From assembly GCF_022539315.1 (NCBI RefSeq), contig NC_066314.1:65643543-65707542 (forward strand): a stretch of 64,000 bases of DNA. Direction: 5' to 3'. Source of the DNA: Serinus canaria. Its lineage: Eukaryota; Chordata; Aves; Passeriformes; Fringillidae. The notes below the pieces were generated by a model. It did no database searches. It had not been told where the DNA came from and was given only the letters and a program-made list of their open reading frames with translations. A program made the translations under genes and the position numbers. This document shows positions 39,000-50,798 of this stretch, one piece after another. Numbering within the stretch: position 1 is the stretch's first letter; each line of letters starts with the position of its first letter.

Positions 39000-39215
39000 T
39001 AGTTTTAATTAGAGTTTGCTTCATTAATGCCCCAACTCATCTCAGCACAGCAGATTAAATAATGTACTTGCAGCTCATTTACACAAACCCCCAAACTGCA
39101 AGGCTGAGCTGCAATCCTTTAATTAAACAGCCTGGCTGATCCCTACCGCTGCCTTGGCTCATCAGTCTAAGCCGATTAAAGAGAATAGGGACTAATAAAG
39201 AGCATAAACAGGGAA
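39000..39215. promoter_or_regulatory. Candidate conserved noncoding element
   Basis: This stretch has closely spaced AT-rich homeodomain-like sites (TTTTAATTAGAG, TTCATTAATGCC, CAGATTAAATAATG, CCTTTAATTAAACAG, CCGATTAAAG) set among GC-mixed, non-repetitive sequence, with no open frame. That texture is typical of vertebrate developmental or neural enhancers. It lies 2.6 kb downstream of exon A. Function is unproven; the call rests on composition and motif clustering only. Confidence 0.3.
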
Positions 39216-42200
39216 GTGACTCTCAGCTCTTCAAGGGACTTGGAGATTCCAGTGGTGATCAGCTGCTTCCTCCTCCTCTAGCAGGAGCTGTACCTCAGCC
39301 CACATCCCTTCTGTCTGGGACCTGCAAGAACAGTTCTGTTTTCAGCAGAAGGCCAGACTCGTCTTGTGGGACAGGAGTCCTTTGGGAGACTGAGGAAAAA
39401 CACAGCAGAGAAGGAGAAAGGGAGACTTCAAAGCAGTGAGATGAGTGGCTGACTGAAGGAGAGACCAGCAGGAGCAGCCATACAGCTCAAGAGAGGGACA
39501 GGAGGAAAAAAAAATGCAGGGAATAACATTTGAAGGTTGAATGCCAGGAACAATCTGGTACAAAAATTTGTGTCTGCTTGTGGTTCGTGATGGTCATTGT
39601 TGTTCTTGTGGGGTCTTCCCTAACATTTCTCTGCAAGATTTCTCACTCTTTCTTTGCTGCCAGATAAAAATGCCTTGGCCTCACATGGATGGGAGTGATT
39701 AGGAACATGTCAGTTTCTAACCACTCAACAAGAGCCATCTCAATGAGGTGGTTGAGATTATTCCCACTCATCTTGTTCTGCTTTGCTTCACTGGCTGCCA
39801 CAAGCAGAGTGAGCCCCCTTCTCTCCTCCCAAGTGTGAATTCCTTGTGGGGAAGTTGCATCTCCATGAGTTTAGCAATGCAAATTTCCCACCTGGCTGCT
39901 TAGCTGTGTTGCACCAGCAATTAGCAAAACTGGTGCTGTAGGCCATGAATATTGAGACAGATTTGATCCCAGATTCTGCCAAAAAGCTCAAAGCCAAAGT
40001 ACTGGATGAGCTGGATGGGGTGATGGCAGCAGCAGGCAGATTTCTGTTCCTGAACTCTAAGGGCTTTCCCATATCAAAGGACAGTATAAATCCTTTACCA
40101 TTGTCTCCACTGGACTTGTACACCACCAGCTTCATGACCATAAGCCATCTTGCAGGTTGGGTTTCCAGAGGGGATGCCAAATATCTGGTTGAGTGACATG
40201 AAGAAACTCCAGAGATGGCAGTAGGACCTAACCCTGCTCCTGTACTGAGGTGCTGATTAGACTCTAATTTAGCCAAACCCTGTAATTTCATAAAGCAACG
40301 GCTCTTTTTCTCACTGGCTTTTGCCTATTAATGGCAGGGTTTCATTCTAGGGACTTGAATAGCCTAGTAATTGCATTTCCCACTTCTCCCAGTCACATAG
40401 AGTGAAGGCTGGCATCCCAGAACAATGACCTTAAAATGTGTCCAGCAGCAGCCCAGTTCTAACGGGATTACAGACCATTTTCCTTTGTGTGAGGTAATAG
40501 GGCTGAGATTAGAAAGATTTGTTTCTATTAGAGTAATGAGAGGAAATTATGGAGTCACAATTGGAGGGAACAGTATATTCATTCAGTTGCCTTTCACAGG
40601 CTTTTCGGAGTCTGCCTCTGTGGTGCTGAATAGGAAATCAGCAGAAAATCACCTCTCCTCCTGTGATGGGAAAAGTTCTACAGAAAACTTTAAGCATCAG
40701 GGGCAAGTCTGCTTTGGTAATGGACTTGGGAATAGCACTGGAGTGCTGAAGCATTGTGGAAGAATTGCAGATGAGACCTGACCTGCTTTTAAGGCAAAGG
40801 AAAGAGTCCTCTCAGGAAGAGAGAGCAATCTTCTGGAAGGGCTTGGATGTGTACTTGGAAGAAGTACTAGAATCTGAAACATCTTTGGAAAAGCTGGCTC
40901 TGTTCATATTTTCCATACTTTCCAATTGGGAGACTGCTGCTTAGATCAGGGTTAAAACATGATTAGTGCCACTAATTTACAAAATGTTTACTTCATTATT
41001 ATGGTCCAATGAAATTATAATTCAATACAGTTTAAGGTTTGAACCCCTGTGGACTAATTTCTAAAGTGCCTGCTGGATTTGTCACCATTTGTCACCATTG
41101 GCTGCTTCCTGGCACCAGTTAGTGGTAAGGAGACATGTGAACCATTGGCTACTTCTCCAAGCCAGCCTTCCTTGCATTTCTGGAGAAATTCCTTCTTGCC
41201 CCACTTGTGACTTACCAAAGTTCTGAAATGGAAATGTGAATTCCACCATTCTTGCTGGAGGAAGCCCTTGGAGCTGGTTGCTCCATTTTTATATGTGGGA
41301 GGCTGATAAGTGGATGGGCAGATTATGGACAGTTTGTTCAAACTAAACCTTCAAACATCTTTCTTGATAGCTCTCTGAGCTGCATGAGTATGCTGCACCC
41401 TCAGCAGCACATGTTTAAAGCCCAAAATTTGATTTAATTTACTCCTGGACAGCCCTGTCTCTGACTCTTCATGTCTCTTTTCCTGAACTCTCTGTTTCCA
41501 TTGAACATGCATTTGTTCTTTGTCCTGTGAAATCATGGTGGAAGATGTTGGCACAAAGGAGCCATGAATTTTATCCACTGCACAGTCACAGCATCACATC
41601 CCTCTTTGACTTCTCACTGCTGTAGCCCAGGAGCATCTCTCCTTCTGCTACAGCTCTCCCTTTGCCCTTGGGTCACTTTAGTTTCTCTAGCAGTTAGATC
41701 CTCCTGAAAAATTCCCAAGACCTTTTCTGGGTTGTGATTGCTATGTCCCTTAAGGCTGAGGGCAATGAAGTTGTTGAGAACTGAACCACTCTCCAAGTGG
41801 ATGCTCACTCTGGACATTACTGAAGTACCTTGATAAACAGGTGGACAGTGGCTCTTCAAGCATTACAGTTAAACAACTGAACTACTCAACATTTTATCTG
41901 AACTTGTGAAAGATTGACCTTACCTGACAGGACAAATGCAAATCCAATTCATGAAATGGGAAATTTTAATTTCTGATTTAGGATTACTGGCAGGATAGTG
42001 TATATAGAATCAGGAGGTCAGTGCTTCATCTCAGCTCAGAGCTGTTCCATGGCTTTGACTCAGGTGTGAAGCATGATGATGATTCTAGTCTGTATCAAAT
42101 CAGATCTACAATCTTCCACTTAAAGAAGCGTAATGACTCTGCCTAACTGGTCCCCAGCTGGCAGTGTCAAGTGCATATTCCTACAATTAGTGCACCATGG

Positions 42201-42263
42201 AGGCTGAATTCTTCTCTGATTCTTAATGAAGAAGACTCCAGGTCAGTCTTAACAGTATGTGGA

Positions 42264-42311
42264 CAGTGCAAAGCAAGCCTCTACACCCAGTGCAAAGCAA
42301 GCCTCTACACT
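42264..42311. repeat. 24-bp tandem duplication (two copies)
   Basis: Two adjacent 24-bp copies beginning CAGTGCAAAGCAAGCC differ only in the last base. The near identity suggests a recent replication-slippage duplication. Confidence 0.9.
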
Positions 42312-45300
42312 CATGGTCTTGGGTACTCTAAGCACAAATGACCATACACAAAGTTCACAGTCTGGCTTCTTTCACTCCCCCAAAGTCTTCCAGAGCACTG
42401 CTTTTGAAAACACACATAAGGTGGAGCAACATTTCTGCTTTGCTAGCACATCCTGTTTGTGATTCTCATTTCTTTTTCTTATTGAGGTCATGGGCACAAA
42501 GAGTTTTTCTTAACAGTTCATCTCTTATTCTTCCATCCCCTTAGACTTAATAACCCTGTTCCAGATAGTACCATTGGAGATTGCAGGAAGCTGCAAACAG
42601 GCAGACATGGGTCAACAAAGTTCACATAAATATTCCCCAGCTCACAGTTTTTAGAGTTTTGATTTCAGTCTGACACAAAGACGTGAGCCAAGAGTAATAT
42701 CTAGACCCAGATTTGAACTCTTCCTAAGCTTGGGAGTTAGCAGACTCCTCACTTTTTGTGGGTGTTTTGTACAGTGAGGACTAGCAGCTTCAGTTGCTTT
42801 GCAGGAGCCTAAGGCCAGAATCACAAAGATGTTTAGTGAATGTAGATTTAGGGCAAATATGCAAACACTTGAAATTATAGGCAAAAAATATTTTGGAAAA
42901 CATCCTTAACATCATAGTTACCGACAACCTTGGGAATCTCTTGCAGGGAGGTATAGCTGGAAAATCTTCTGGTACTATGACCTGGGAGGAATGGCTCTTT
43001 ATGGAACCATAGCAAAGAAACAGGAGGTCAGTTTCAGATGCATTGTCTCAGTCCTGTAAAAGAGCTCCACCAGGACATTTTGGCACTCTCTCCCACACAG
43101 GAATTTCCCTGCTGCTCTTCAACAGCTGGTGCAGCTACTTTCAGGCAAGTGTGGAGAATATGAGGGTGGAGAAGTAAAGTGAGGAATAGATTGGCTCTTC
43201 AACAGGAAAAAATACTTCTGGTGGAATCTAAAGTCTCCCTGTCACATTGGTTGCTTTGCTTGCCACTATCAACACCTTTCTTCAGGAAGGTGGAACATGC
43301 TAGGAGAGAGAGGCTGAAGAAAACACTCTTGAAGTATCCTATTTCGAAACTGCAAAGATGCCCATCAGACACATTTTCTGAGAGCCTGAAGCTGTATCCA
43401 GCCATTGCCTGGCCACATGTTCTTCCAGCTCTTTATTTTCCCCTGTTGCTTCTGTGGCTTATGTGGGTCCTGCCCTAGAGGAATTTAGACTTGGATTCAA
43501 GTGCTTTTCTCCCACATGTGCCAGTACTTGCTGTTTCTTGGGCCATGGTGATATGTGTGCAAGGGAATCAATCAAAGCCAACTTTACAGCTGTGGGAGCC
43601 ACACTCCTCAGCTGTTGAGATCAGTTAGTGGCATTAATACTGGGCAATTCACTGTGGCTTGCAGATGTTCCTTACATTCTCTCTCCTACACTGCAAAGAA
43701 TTTCTTGTCCATACCATCGCAACTTTTTGGTACCAGGGGACAGAAATATAAACACCTGCTCTATCCTGTATTTTCTGTGTGATAATGCTACAGACATGCA
43801 TGGGAAGAAGCTGTGCCAGCCTTGGAAATCACCCTGTATCTAACACTAGAAAATGGGCACAGATGCTTTGTAAAATAACGGCAGATGGGCTATGGTGGAG
43901 CTCGCACCATTCATCCTAATCTTCTGCTAATATCATCTGACCTGATCTGCATCAGTCAAGATGCTCACACCCCCAGATTGGAGCCATTCCATACCTTTTG
44001 TACCAAGGTGTGCTCTGTTGAACTTGACAGGTGTTTTCTGTGGGCCCTCTGTCCACATGATTGTTAATGGCTTTCAAGAAATAGACACATAGGGCAAAGA
44101 GATGGAAAAAAGAGTTGAGGATTAAAAAAAGGGAGAGAGACTCATCCCAAAAAATTAACAAATGTAACAGTGCTACTGTAAGAAAAATGGATGGCAAACG
44201 CACTATACAGAGAAGAAGAATAACAGGAGAGAAGTAGCAGGAAAAGCAGGAAGATAAAAAATAGTGTAAATGAAAGAAGGAACTGCAGGGAACAAGAAAA
44301 TATGAGCAGAAGATAAATGAGCAGGACCCTTGTCTGAAATAATGCTGTTCATGCCAGCATTCTTTGGCTGTGACACAATGAGACTGTGGCCTTTTATTAC
44401 ACATTTTCTTATAGTGTGATGCCAATCCAAAGGCCTTTGTCTTTTTGGTGCTCTGCAGCACTAACTCACTCCTATGAAGGTTCATCTTTTGTTCACCCCT
44501 ATGGAACTGGCTCTGTGCATGGATACACTAAGCTCTCCCTTTGGAAAAACATCTCTGTGCACTAGAATTCCTTCTCCTGCATGTGGCCCTGGCAGATTTT
44601 AACATGCTTCAGGAAGAACTGAAGAGTCTGAAATGCTGAAGAGGAGCACGCTGTACAGCTGCTTTGAGTAGTTCTGCAAACAGAAGATAGCTGAGGGAGT
44701 GCATGCAAACAGGTTGGGAGGTATTTTGGACAGTCATCTCACCTGTTCAAAAACTGCAGAATAGCTGGAGACTACTCCATCTTCTGTGAGAAAATATCAT
44801 CCTGCAGAAAAGTGTCATAAATAAGATGTGAGTTCAGTGAGATTTTTCTTGTGAGACTGTGAAACCTAATTCTGGCCACATCACTTGGAAGTGTGTTCCA
44901 CTAACTTTTAACAACTTCTGCTTGGCACCTTGATTCTTTAGACACACACCTTTAAATTGTAGCATTGGAAATGAATTGCCTGGTGATTAGAGCTGTGTGT
45001 CACCTTTGTTGTGTCCCACACTGGTATGGTGCTGCCTCCCTGTACACAGGTTATTACACTGTTATTGTTGTCTGTGTGTCTAGGTTGACTGCAATCTCTC
45101 TCATTCCCTCTTTTGCAGAAAGAGGGAAGATGGAGATGATAGGCTGTCCTGTGTATACACTGCTAGTGCTTTTTTCCATGTGCCTCCACTGGCAAAATAT
45201 AACCAATTCTTGTAATTTCCCAGGATGCACTGATGTGAGAGGGTAATTGGAGATGCACAAATCAGAATGGTGCAGAATGGTGTTGTGAAAAATATTGCTG

Positions 45301-48300
45301 TGCTGTTACAGCACAACTGGATCTGATAAGGATTATACAGAATGTCCTAAAATAGAGCATACTGGGCTAGATCCTCCACTGAGGAAGGTGCAATCCACAG
45401 GCCATTCGTAAACACCAGCCAGGATACTGTTCAACAACACAATAGGATTGGTTGAGTCTAGGCAAACTTCATGAGGTTTTTATGATCTTGCCCCAAAAGT
45501 TCCATGTCTGACTACAGAGAATAGGGGTAGGAATAATTTCCATTCCTCATAGGTAAGAAAAGTTTAGGTTCCACAGGGAAACATGAGCTTGTGTGGCCAA
45601 ATGTATAAGTTGCTAAGTCATCCTGTATTCCAAATGGGAATTTGAAAAAGATAGAAAAAGAAATGGGGCCTCAGGGAAGAAATGTGACATGAAGTGGATC
45701 AGAGTGTAAGGAAGCAGCAGAGAAAAAATAGGTTAAAAACTGGAAAAGTAGAGCTTTGTGCCTACTGCATAAGGCTGTGGGGGTGGTCACTGCATTGGGG
45801 AAAGGAGGAGGGAATGCTAACCATGCTGTTTCTATCTTGGTCTTCAGCCAAAGGGCAATGCAAGCCTCTAGATCTGAGCACAGTGGCAAAGTTAAAATCT
45901 GGATAAAGTTCGTGAATGCATTGTCTGTATTGAGGGGGATGGTGATTTATGGCCATGTTCCTCTTTATGTTGAGGAGAAAAGGCTTCTTTCTGTTTGGTT
46001 TGACACGAGCAGTGACCTACTGGGCTGCAGTAATCACAAGAGATGAAATAGCTGAGATACTTGAGAATAGAAACAAAATTTATCTGAGTTACACCAAGAT
46101 CTATCTGTGAAGTAGTTCACTCTCTGCCTTGACAAATCCATTACCCTGATCCCTCAGGAAGGAGCCCAGAGGTGCAGTCCAACCTAGAGTCCACTACAGC
46201 AGGTAGAAAAAGACTACAGAAGTCCTTGCCCAGGTCTATAAATAACAAGAGCCATGTCCCTCACCCAGCTCATAGCTGGATTGGGAGGGCAATGGGCTGA
46301 GGGATGTGCAAGCTTTCCTTGCCTTGTAGAGGCTCTGCTGCCTCCCAGCCCTGAATTCATCTCATTTTAGCAGTGAAATTCTATCTTCTGCATGATTGCA
46401 CCGGCAGGCTTTTGTCAGCGAATTTGGGGATGTTCAAACCTGCCTCAGGGATGAGAAGCCAAGAGATCTGACTCAAAGTGGCAGAAAGACTGCTGCTGAG
46501 AAGCCAAGTTTCTCTTTCCCGGGGTGCTGAGCGGGCAGTAACACTAATGCAGGGTGCCATCTGTTTTTCCTTTCTCTAAAAGGTCGTGTTTACCAAACAT
46601 TGCAGAAGCAAGAGAGGTCTGGGGTTAAAATAAAACTAATTAAACCCTGCAGAGGAGGACCTCCTATGCCTTTGGTGTCCACTTGGTGCTCTTCACACCT
46701 CAGTGAAGCACAAGTGCCCTGTTTGAAACAGCCACAAGTAACCTTGTCTGCAGTGCCAGGCTGTGGGACTTGTGTCTAACCTGCCGAGACAGCACAGCAA
46801 CCAGCCCGGGGTGCCAAGCCCCAAGGTGTGACAGGCAGCTCAGAAAGGGGCTCCACTTCCTAAGCTGAGCCTCGTGCTCTGCAGCTGGTGAAACATGGAT
46901 GGGAGGAGGAAAGAGGGGTGTGCCAGAGAGGTGACCCAAGGGCCATTCTGAGGTGTCATCCAGACACATATAGGAACTACAAGAAAAAAACTCTGACAGC
47001 CACCCACACCACTCAGAACAGCCAGCCTTGCACCATGAACACCACTTCTCATAAAGTGAGAGCTGCCTTAGCTATTCCAAGCCACCCTCTAGAGAAGCCT
47101 GTCTGTCCTCTTGGAAAAGCATTAGTCCTCTGGTAGATGAAATTTGTCTTGCAGACCCAGGCCCTCAGACTGGTGACCAGCCCAGTCTGACCCCTGGACA
47201 ATCATCTTTGCACCAGGATGGCATGGGGTGCTTCAGAAACAATTAGTTCCTGTAGTGCTGTTCTGTAGCAAAAGGCACAACAACACGACACTGTGGGAAT
47301 TACACAGCACATGGAGATCAAGTTTAAAGACTCAATCTGAAATGAAGGCACTGACATGTTGGTCCCTGTGGGACAGGAGGGTCTTGCTAGTATTATTGCA
47401 TATTCTCTGTCTGCTTTATGTACATCTCACCAAAAAAAACTTCAAGTGATGCTGAAAAGATGTTGCCTGGTTCAGTCTGTGCTAAGGGATGTTAAATTTA
47501 ATTGATTTCCAATATATTTACTGTACCATACTGTCAAATCTATTTTACAGGTGTGTGTGTGCCAGACCTTTTATGAAATAAGTAATATATTCTGGGATGG
47601 GTAATGAGCTTGGCTAATTACCATTAATTCCTCCTGGGTAAAACTAGTGTGAGAAGATGGCTTGATGCCACTGCTTTGCAAGGTGTTATGTGAATGTAGA
47701 CAAAATCAGAATCTTGTTCCTGTATTTGTCTTCCCTGGGGGAGACTGTCAAAGAAAACTGCAGCTTGGCTGGCAAGGGATGATTTGCCAAGATCAAGTTC
47801 CAAGTTCCCTGCCTTTCTGGCAGGGGAGATTTTTGCCTTCCATCAGTTTCAGCAGGCTCCCAGAGAGCATTGCCTCCAAATCACCCTAAAACTTGAACTT
47901 GTAAGCAAATCAGAAGCAATTCTTTTGCACTCAGGCCCCCTGCATGTCAGAAATCTCTGAACCTTGAAAAGGTCCCATAATATATTACCAAGCCTGTCTC
48001 AGCCATTTTTTTTCCCCATTGAATTCTGATGAACCCATTCACCACATGTCATGGGTATCCTCAGGGAACACTGAAGTGAAATAAACTGAAAAGGCACTTT
48101 GGACCCTGCTAAGTCAGCAGTTGGTTTTGTTGTTGGGGGTTTTTTTGGTGTTGGTTTTTTTTTTCCTGAACAGGAAAACTTAGGAAAGACAGAGGAAGTA
48201 CAGGCTCTTGCAGACTTGGGTTCTGGACTCCATTCTACTGGCATTATAGTGAACACTTTTTCTAATTCTCTATATGGTACTTTGTAGGGTTTTTTTTTAT

Positions 48301-49304
48301 TCTGACATCTCTGAAGCTTTGAAGTCTCATGTAAGTCTAAGGCCATGAGAGGCAATGAATCAGACTATTATTCACTTACAGCAATTTAAGAACAGTATAT
48401 GTACTATAACCAACCAATCCTCATAAGGAGCACTGAGAAATGGATGCATAAAATTTGGGGTCTTTCACAACTAGTCCAGGCAGTCTTTGACTCAGTTACA
48501 GGTCACAAGCCTGCTCAGTGATCTCAAATACTATGAAGAAGGCATTTGGTAAGTTTTATATGGGAAACAGAAATATGGTCTTCTCCTGGAGTGACAGAGA
48601 GACACAAAAAAAAGCAAAGATCAGTCTCTGCAGTACTTCTGTAACACCTCACAGCCCTAGCTTCCCTCTGTATGATTAGCTAGACCTTTTTGCATAACCA
48701 TTGTACCTGGCAACAAGAACATTCTCTTCTTCAATGACTGGATCCTTAAACCTCCCACCAAATCCAGAGGAACCACTGCTATTAGTTTTTACTCTGTTAT
48801 TGCTCTTATTTATGTGCATTTTTTTTTCTTCTTGGAAAAGGAGAGAAGGTGCAAAGAGATGAGTTTTGTGTGGTGACCACGTGGGAGCTTTGCAGCTCTG
48901 GAGTGATCAGTGAGAAAGCTCAGTTTTAATTTCTTACAGGACTAACACTATTGTCCTTGAGAAGAGTGGCTCTTCTGGTCCTTGAGCCCTGTTTAGTCTC
49001 TCGGCCACCCTGCAAACACTTCTCTGAGAGCTCTGAAAATTCCTCTCAGAAAAGTGAACTGATTCTGGTATTTGACAGTGGTGCAATGGAATGGAATGTC
49101 TGGAGCATCCAACTGGTGTGTGTTCCTGCCTGCAGGTCTGCCTTGAAATGGCCTTGAGATGTTTGAGGGGAAGGGGCTGCATGTTGTTTCCTAAGTCATG
49201 AAGTATGGGAATGTCTAAGCAGGACAGTCAAATTCCAACAGTTTCCATGGTTCATCTCCACAGTTGTCAATTAGAATTGCACTTCTCCTTTCCCAGCTGG
49301 AAAC

Positions 49305-49340
49305 AGCTCCTTTCCCAGCTCCTTTCCCAGCTCCTTTCTC
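49305..49340. repeat. 12-bp minisatellite (AGCTCCTTTCCC, three copies)
   Basis: Three tandem copies of AGCTCCTTTCCC, the last with one change. They are bracketed by CAGCTGGAAAC on both sides (about 49294-49304 and 49340-49350), so the array appears to have expanded inside a duplicated flank. Confidence 0.88.
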
Positions 49341-49603
49341 AGCTGGAAACATGTATTTCCAGCAGCAAAGAGGTGATGAGGAGTATGCAAAAAAGTGCAA
49401 CATCCTGATGCTCTAGCAGGTGCAAAGCAGTCGTATCTCTCTCAGGACACACAGTGACACAACAGCTCTGTGCAGACATGTGGAGTTGATACAGCTAGAA
49501 ATGGACATATGGCTTCACTGGCTTGGTAATTTAGTGTCACTGATTTGGTCTTTATGCTTCCATAAGAGCAGGGAGGGAGAGAAAAGAGAGTAATAAAGAA
49601 CCT

Positions 49604-49630
49604 CATTATAACATTTATAATGTTATAATG
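49604..49630. repeat. Inverted repeat, 12-bp arms and 3-nt loop
   Basis: CATTATAACATT at 49604-49615 is the exact reverse complement of AATGTTATAATG at 49619-49630, with a TAT loop. A second copy of the left part (AAAGAACCTCAT ... TATAACATTT) follows at about 49633-49654, so the hairpin sits in a local duplication. AT-rich; no known function. Confidence 0.85.
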
Positions 49631-49993
49631 TGAAAGAACCTCATATTATAACATTTCTCCTCCATCTTCTCCCTTCATCCTTCCCTTACTCTAATCCTTA
49701 TATAAAATCTTCCTGAGAAACCTGCACATAAAAGCTAAGTATCAGAAGTCTGATTTACTTGTGCTAAATAAAAATATTTATGGGTGCCTGCTGAATTGTC
49801 TCAGTGAGAGCTTTGTCACCATTCTGCCTTCTTGAAACAAGCACTGGGATTCAGCTCACAACCCTGATATCCCTGTTTTGAAATGCTAGACTGGGGACAG
49901 TACTTTATATAAGTCCTGAGTCAGATTGTCTGTAGTAACCATTTCTGTTAACAAAGCTGTCTGCAGCAGGCATTTACAAGTCAACTGTGCAAA

Positions 49994-50036
49994 TGAGCAG
50001 GACATACCTGAGAGATGGTTCCTGAGCAGGACATAC
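49994..50036. repeat. Short direct repeat TGAGCAGGACATAC
   Basis: The 14-base string TGAGCAGGACATAC occurs at 49994-50007 and again at 50023-50036. It is a local duplication with a 29-bp period. Confidence 0.85.
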
Positions 50037-50761
50037 ATTCACAGCAGATGGAATCTATTTGTAACAGTGACTAGGCTCATTGTGGGTCATAAAAGTCATG
50101 TAGAAACATCTAGGAAGAAGAGAACAGCTAAATTTGTAGTTTTCCTTTTTACCTGATTGCAAGCGATTTACATTAATATTGCAACTTTGAATCAAACAGA
50201 ATTCAAAGAAATAACAAACCTTCTCTGCCTGACTGTATGACTGTAAAAGCTGTGAATAATGGTGGCATATAATACTTGAGGACAGCAAGTAACCCTTAAT
50301 ACAGCTGAAAGTGCAGGGGTGATGCTGGGATTCAAACTAATTGACCTAATTGGAGTTTGGCTGGGACTTTGGGATTCTCACCTTAATCTCTGCATGAGGC
50401 TTTTAATTGTTAGAGATGGTTAGACCAATTTTTTCATCCAAGAAACAGAACATGCAACAGCTCCATTCCCTTACTTCATCCCACAGCCAGGGAGTATGAT
50501 TGCTTACTGGCCAAGGGAAAGCAAGTGAATCCCCCTAATTAGCCCAATAACATTTTTTCCCCCAGAGATCTTTCATATACTTTCTATCCTTCCCCTCCTT
50601 ACTGTTCTTACTGTTTGGTTTTTTTGTTACTGTGACCATAATAGCTCTTGAACCTTCTTTTGTTACAAAACCCTGTGTCCTACCAATGCAAATCAACTGT
50701 GTCACTCAGGACAGAGGAAAAATGTCAGGCTTGTTAAGTTTTTATTTATTTCACTGTAGCC

Positions 50762-50798
50762 ATGTATTTTATTTCTTTAGCAATGTATTTTATTTCTT
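50762..50798. repeat. Short direct repeat ATGTATTTTATTTCTT
   Basis: Two identical 16-bp copies at 50762-50777 and 50783-50798, separated by 5 bp. Local slippage product in AT-rich sequence. Confidence 0.85.

Noticed and set aside
39788..40291. 167-residue minus-strand open frame in the exon A-B intron
   Set aside because: No similarity to a family I know. It overlaps another chance frame on the plus strand, and its composition is not protein-like.
43952..44485. 177-residue minus-strand open frame with many hydrophobic residues
   Set aside because: The plus strand here is A-rich, so its complement reads as Phe/Leu/Ser-rich by composition. There is no recognisable domain, the frame lies inside an IQSEC3 intron, and no promoter or splice logic is visible.
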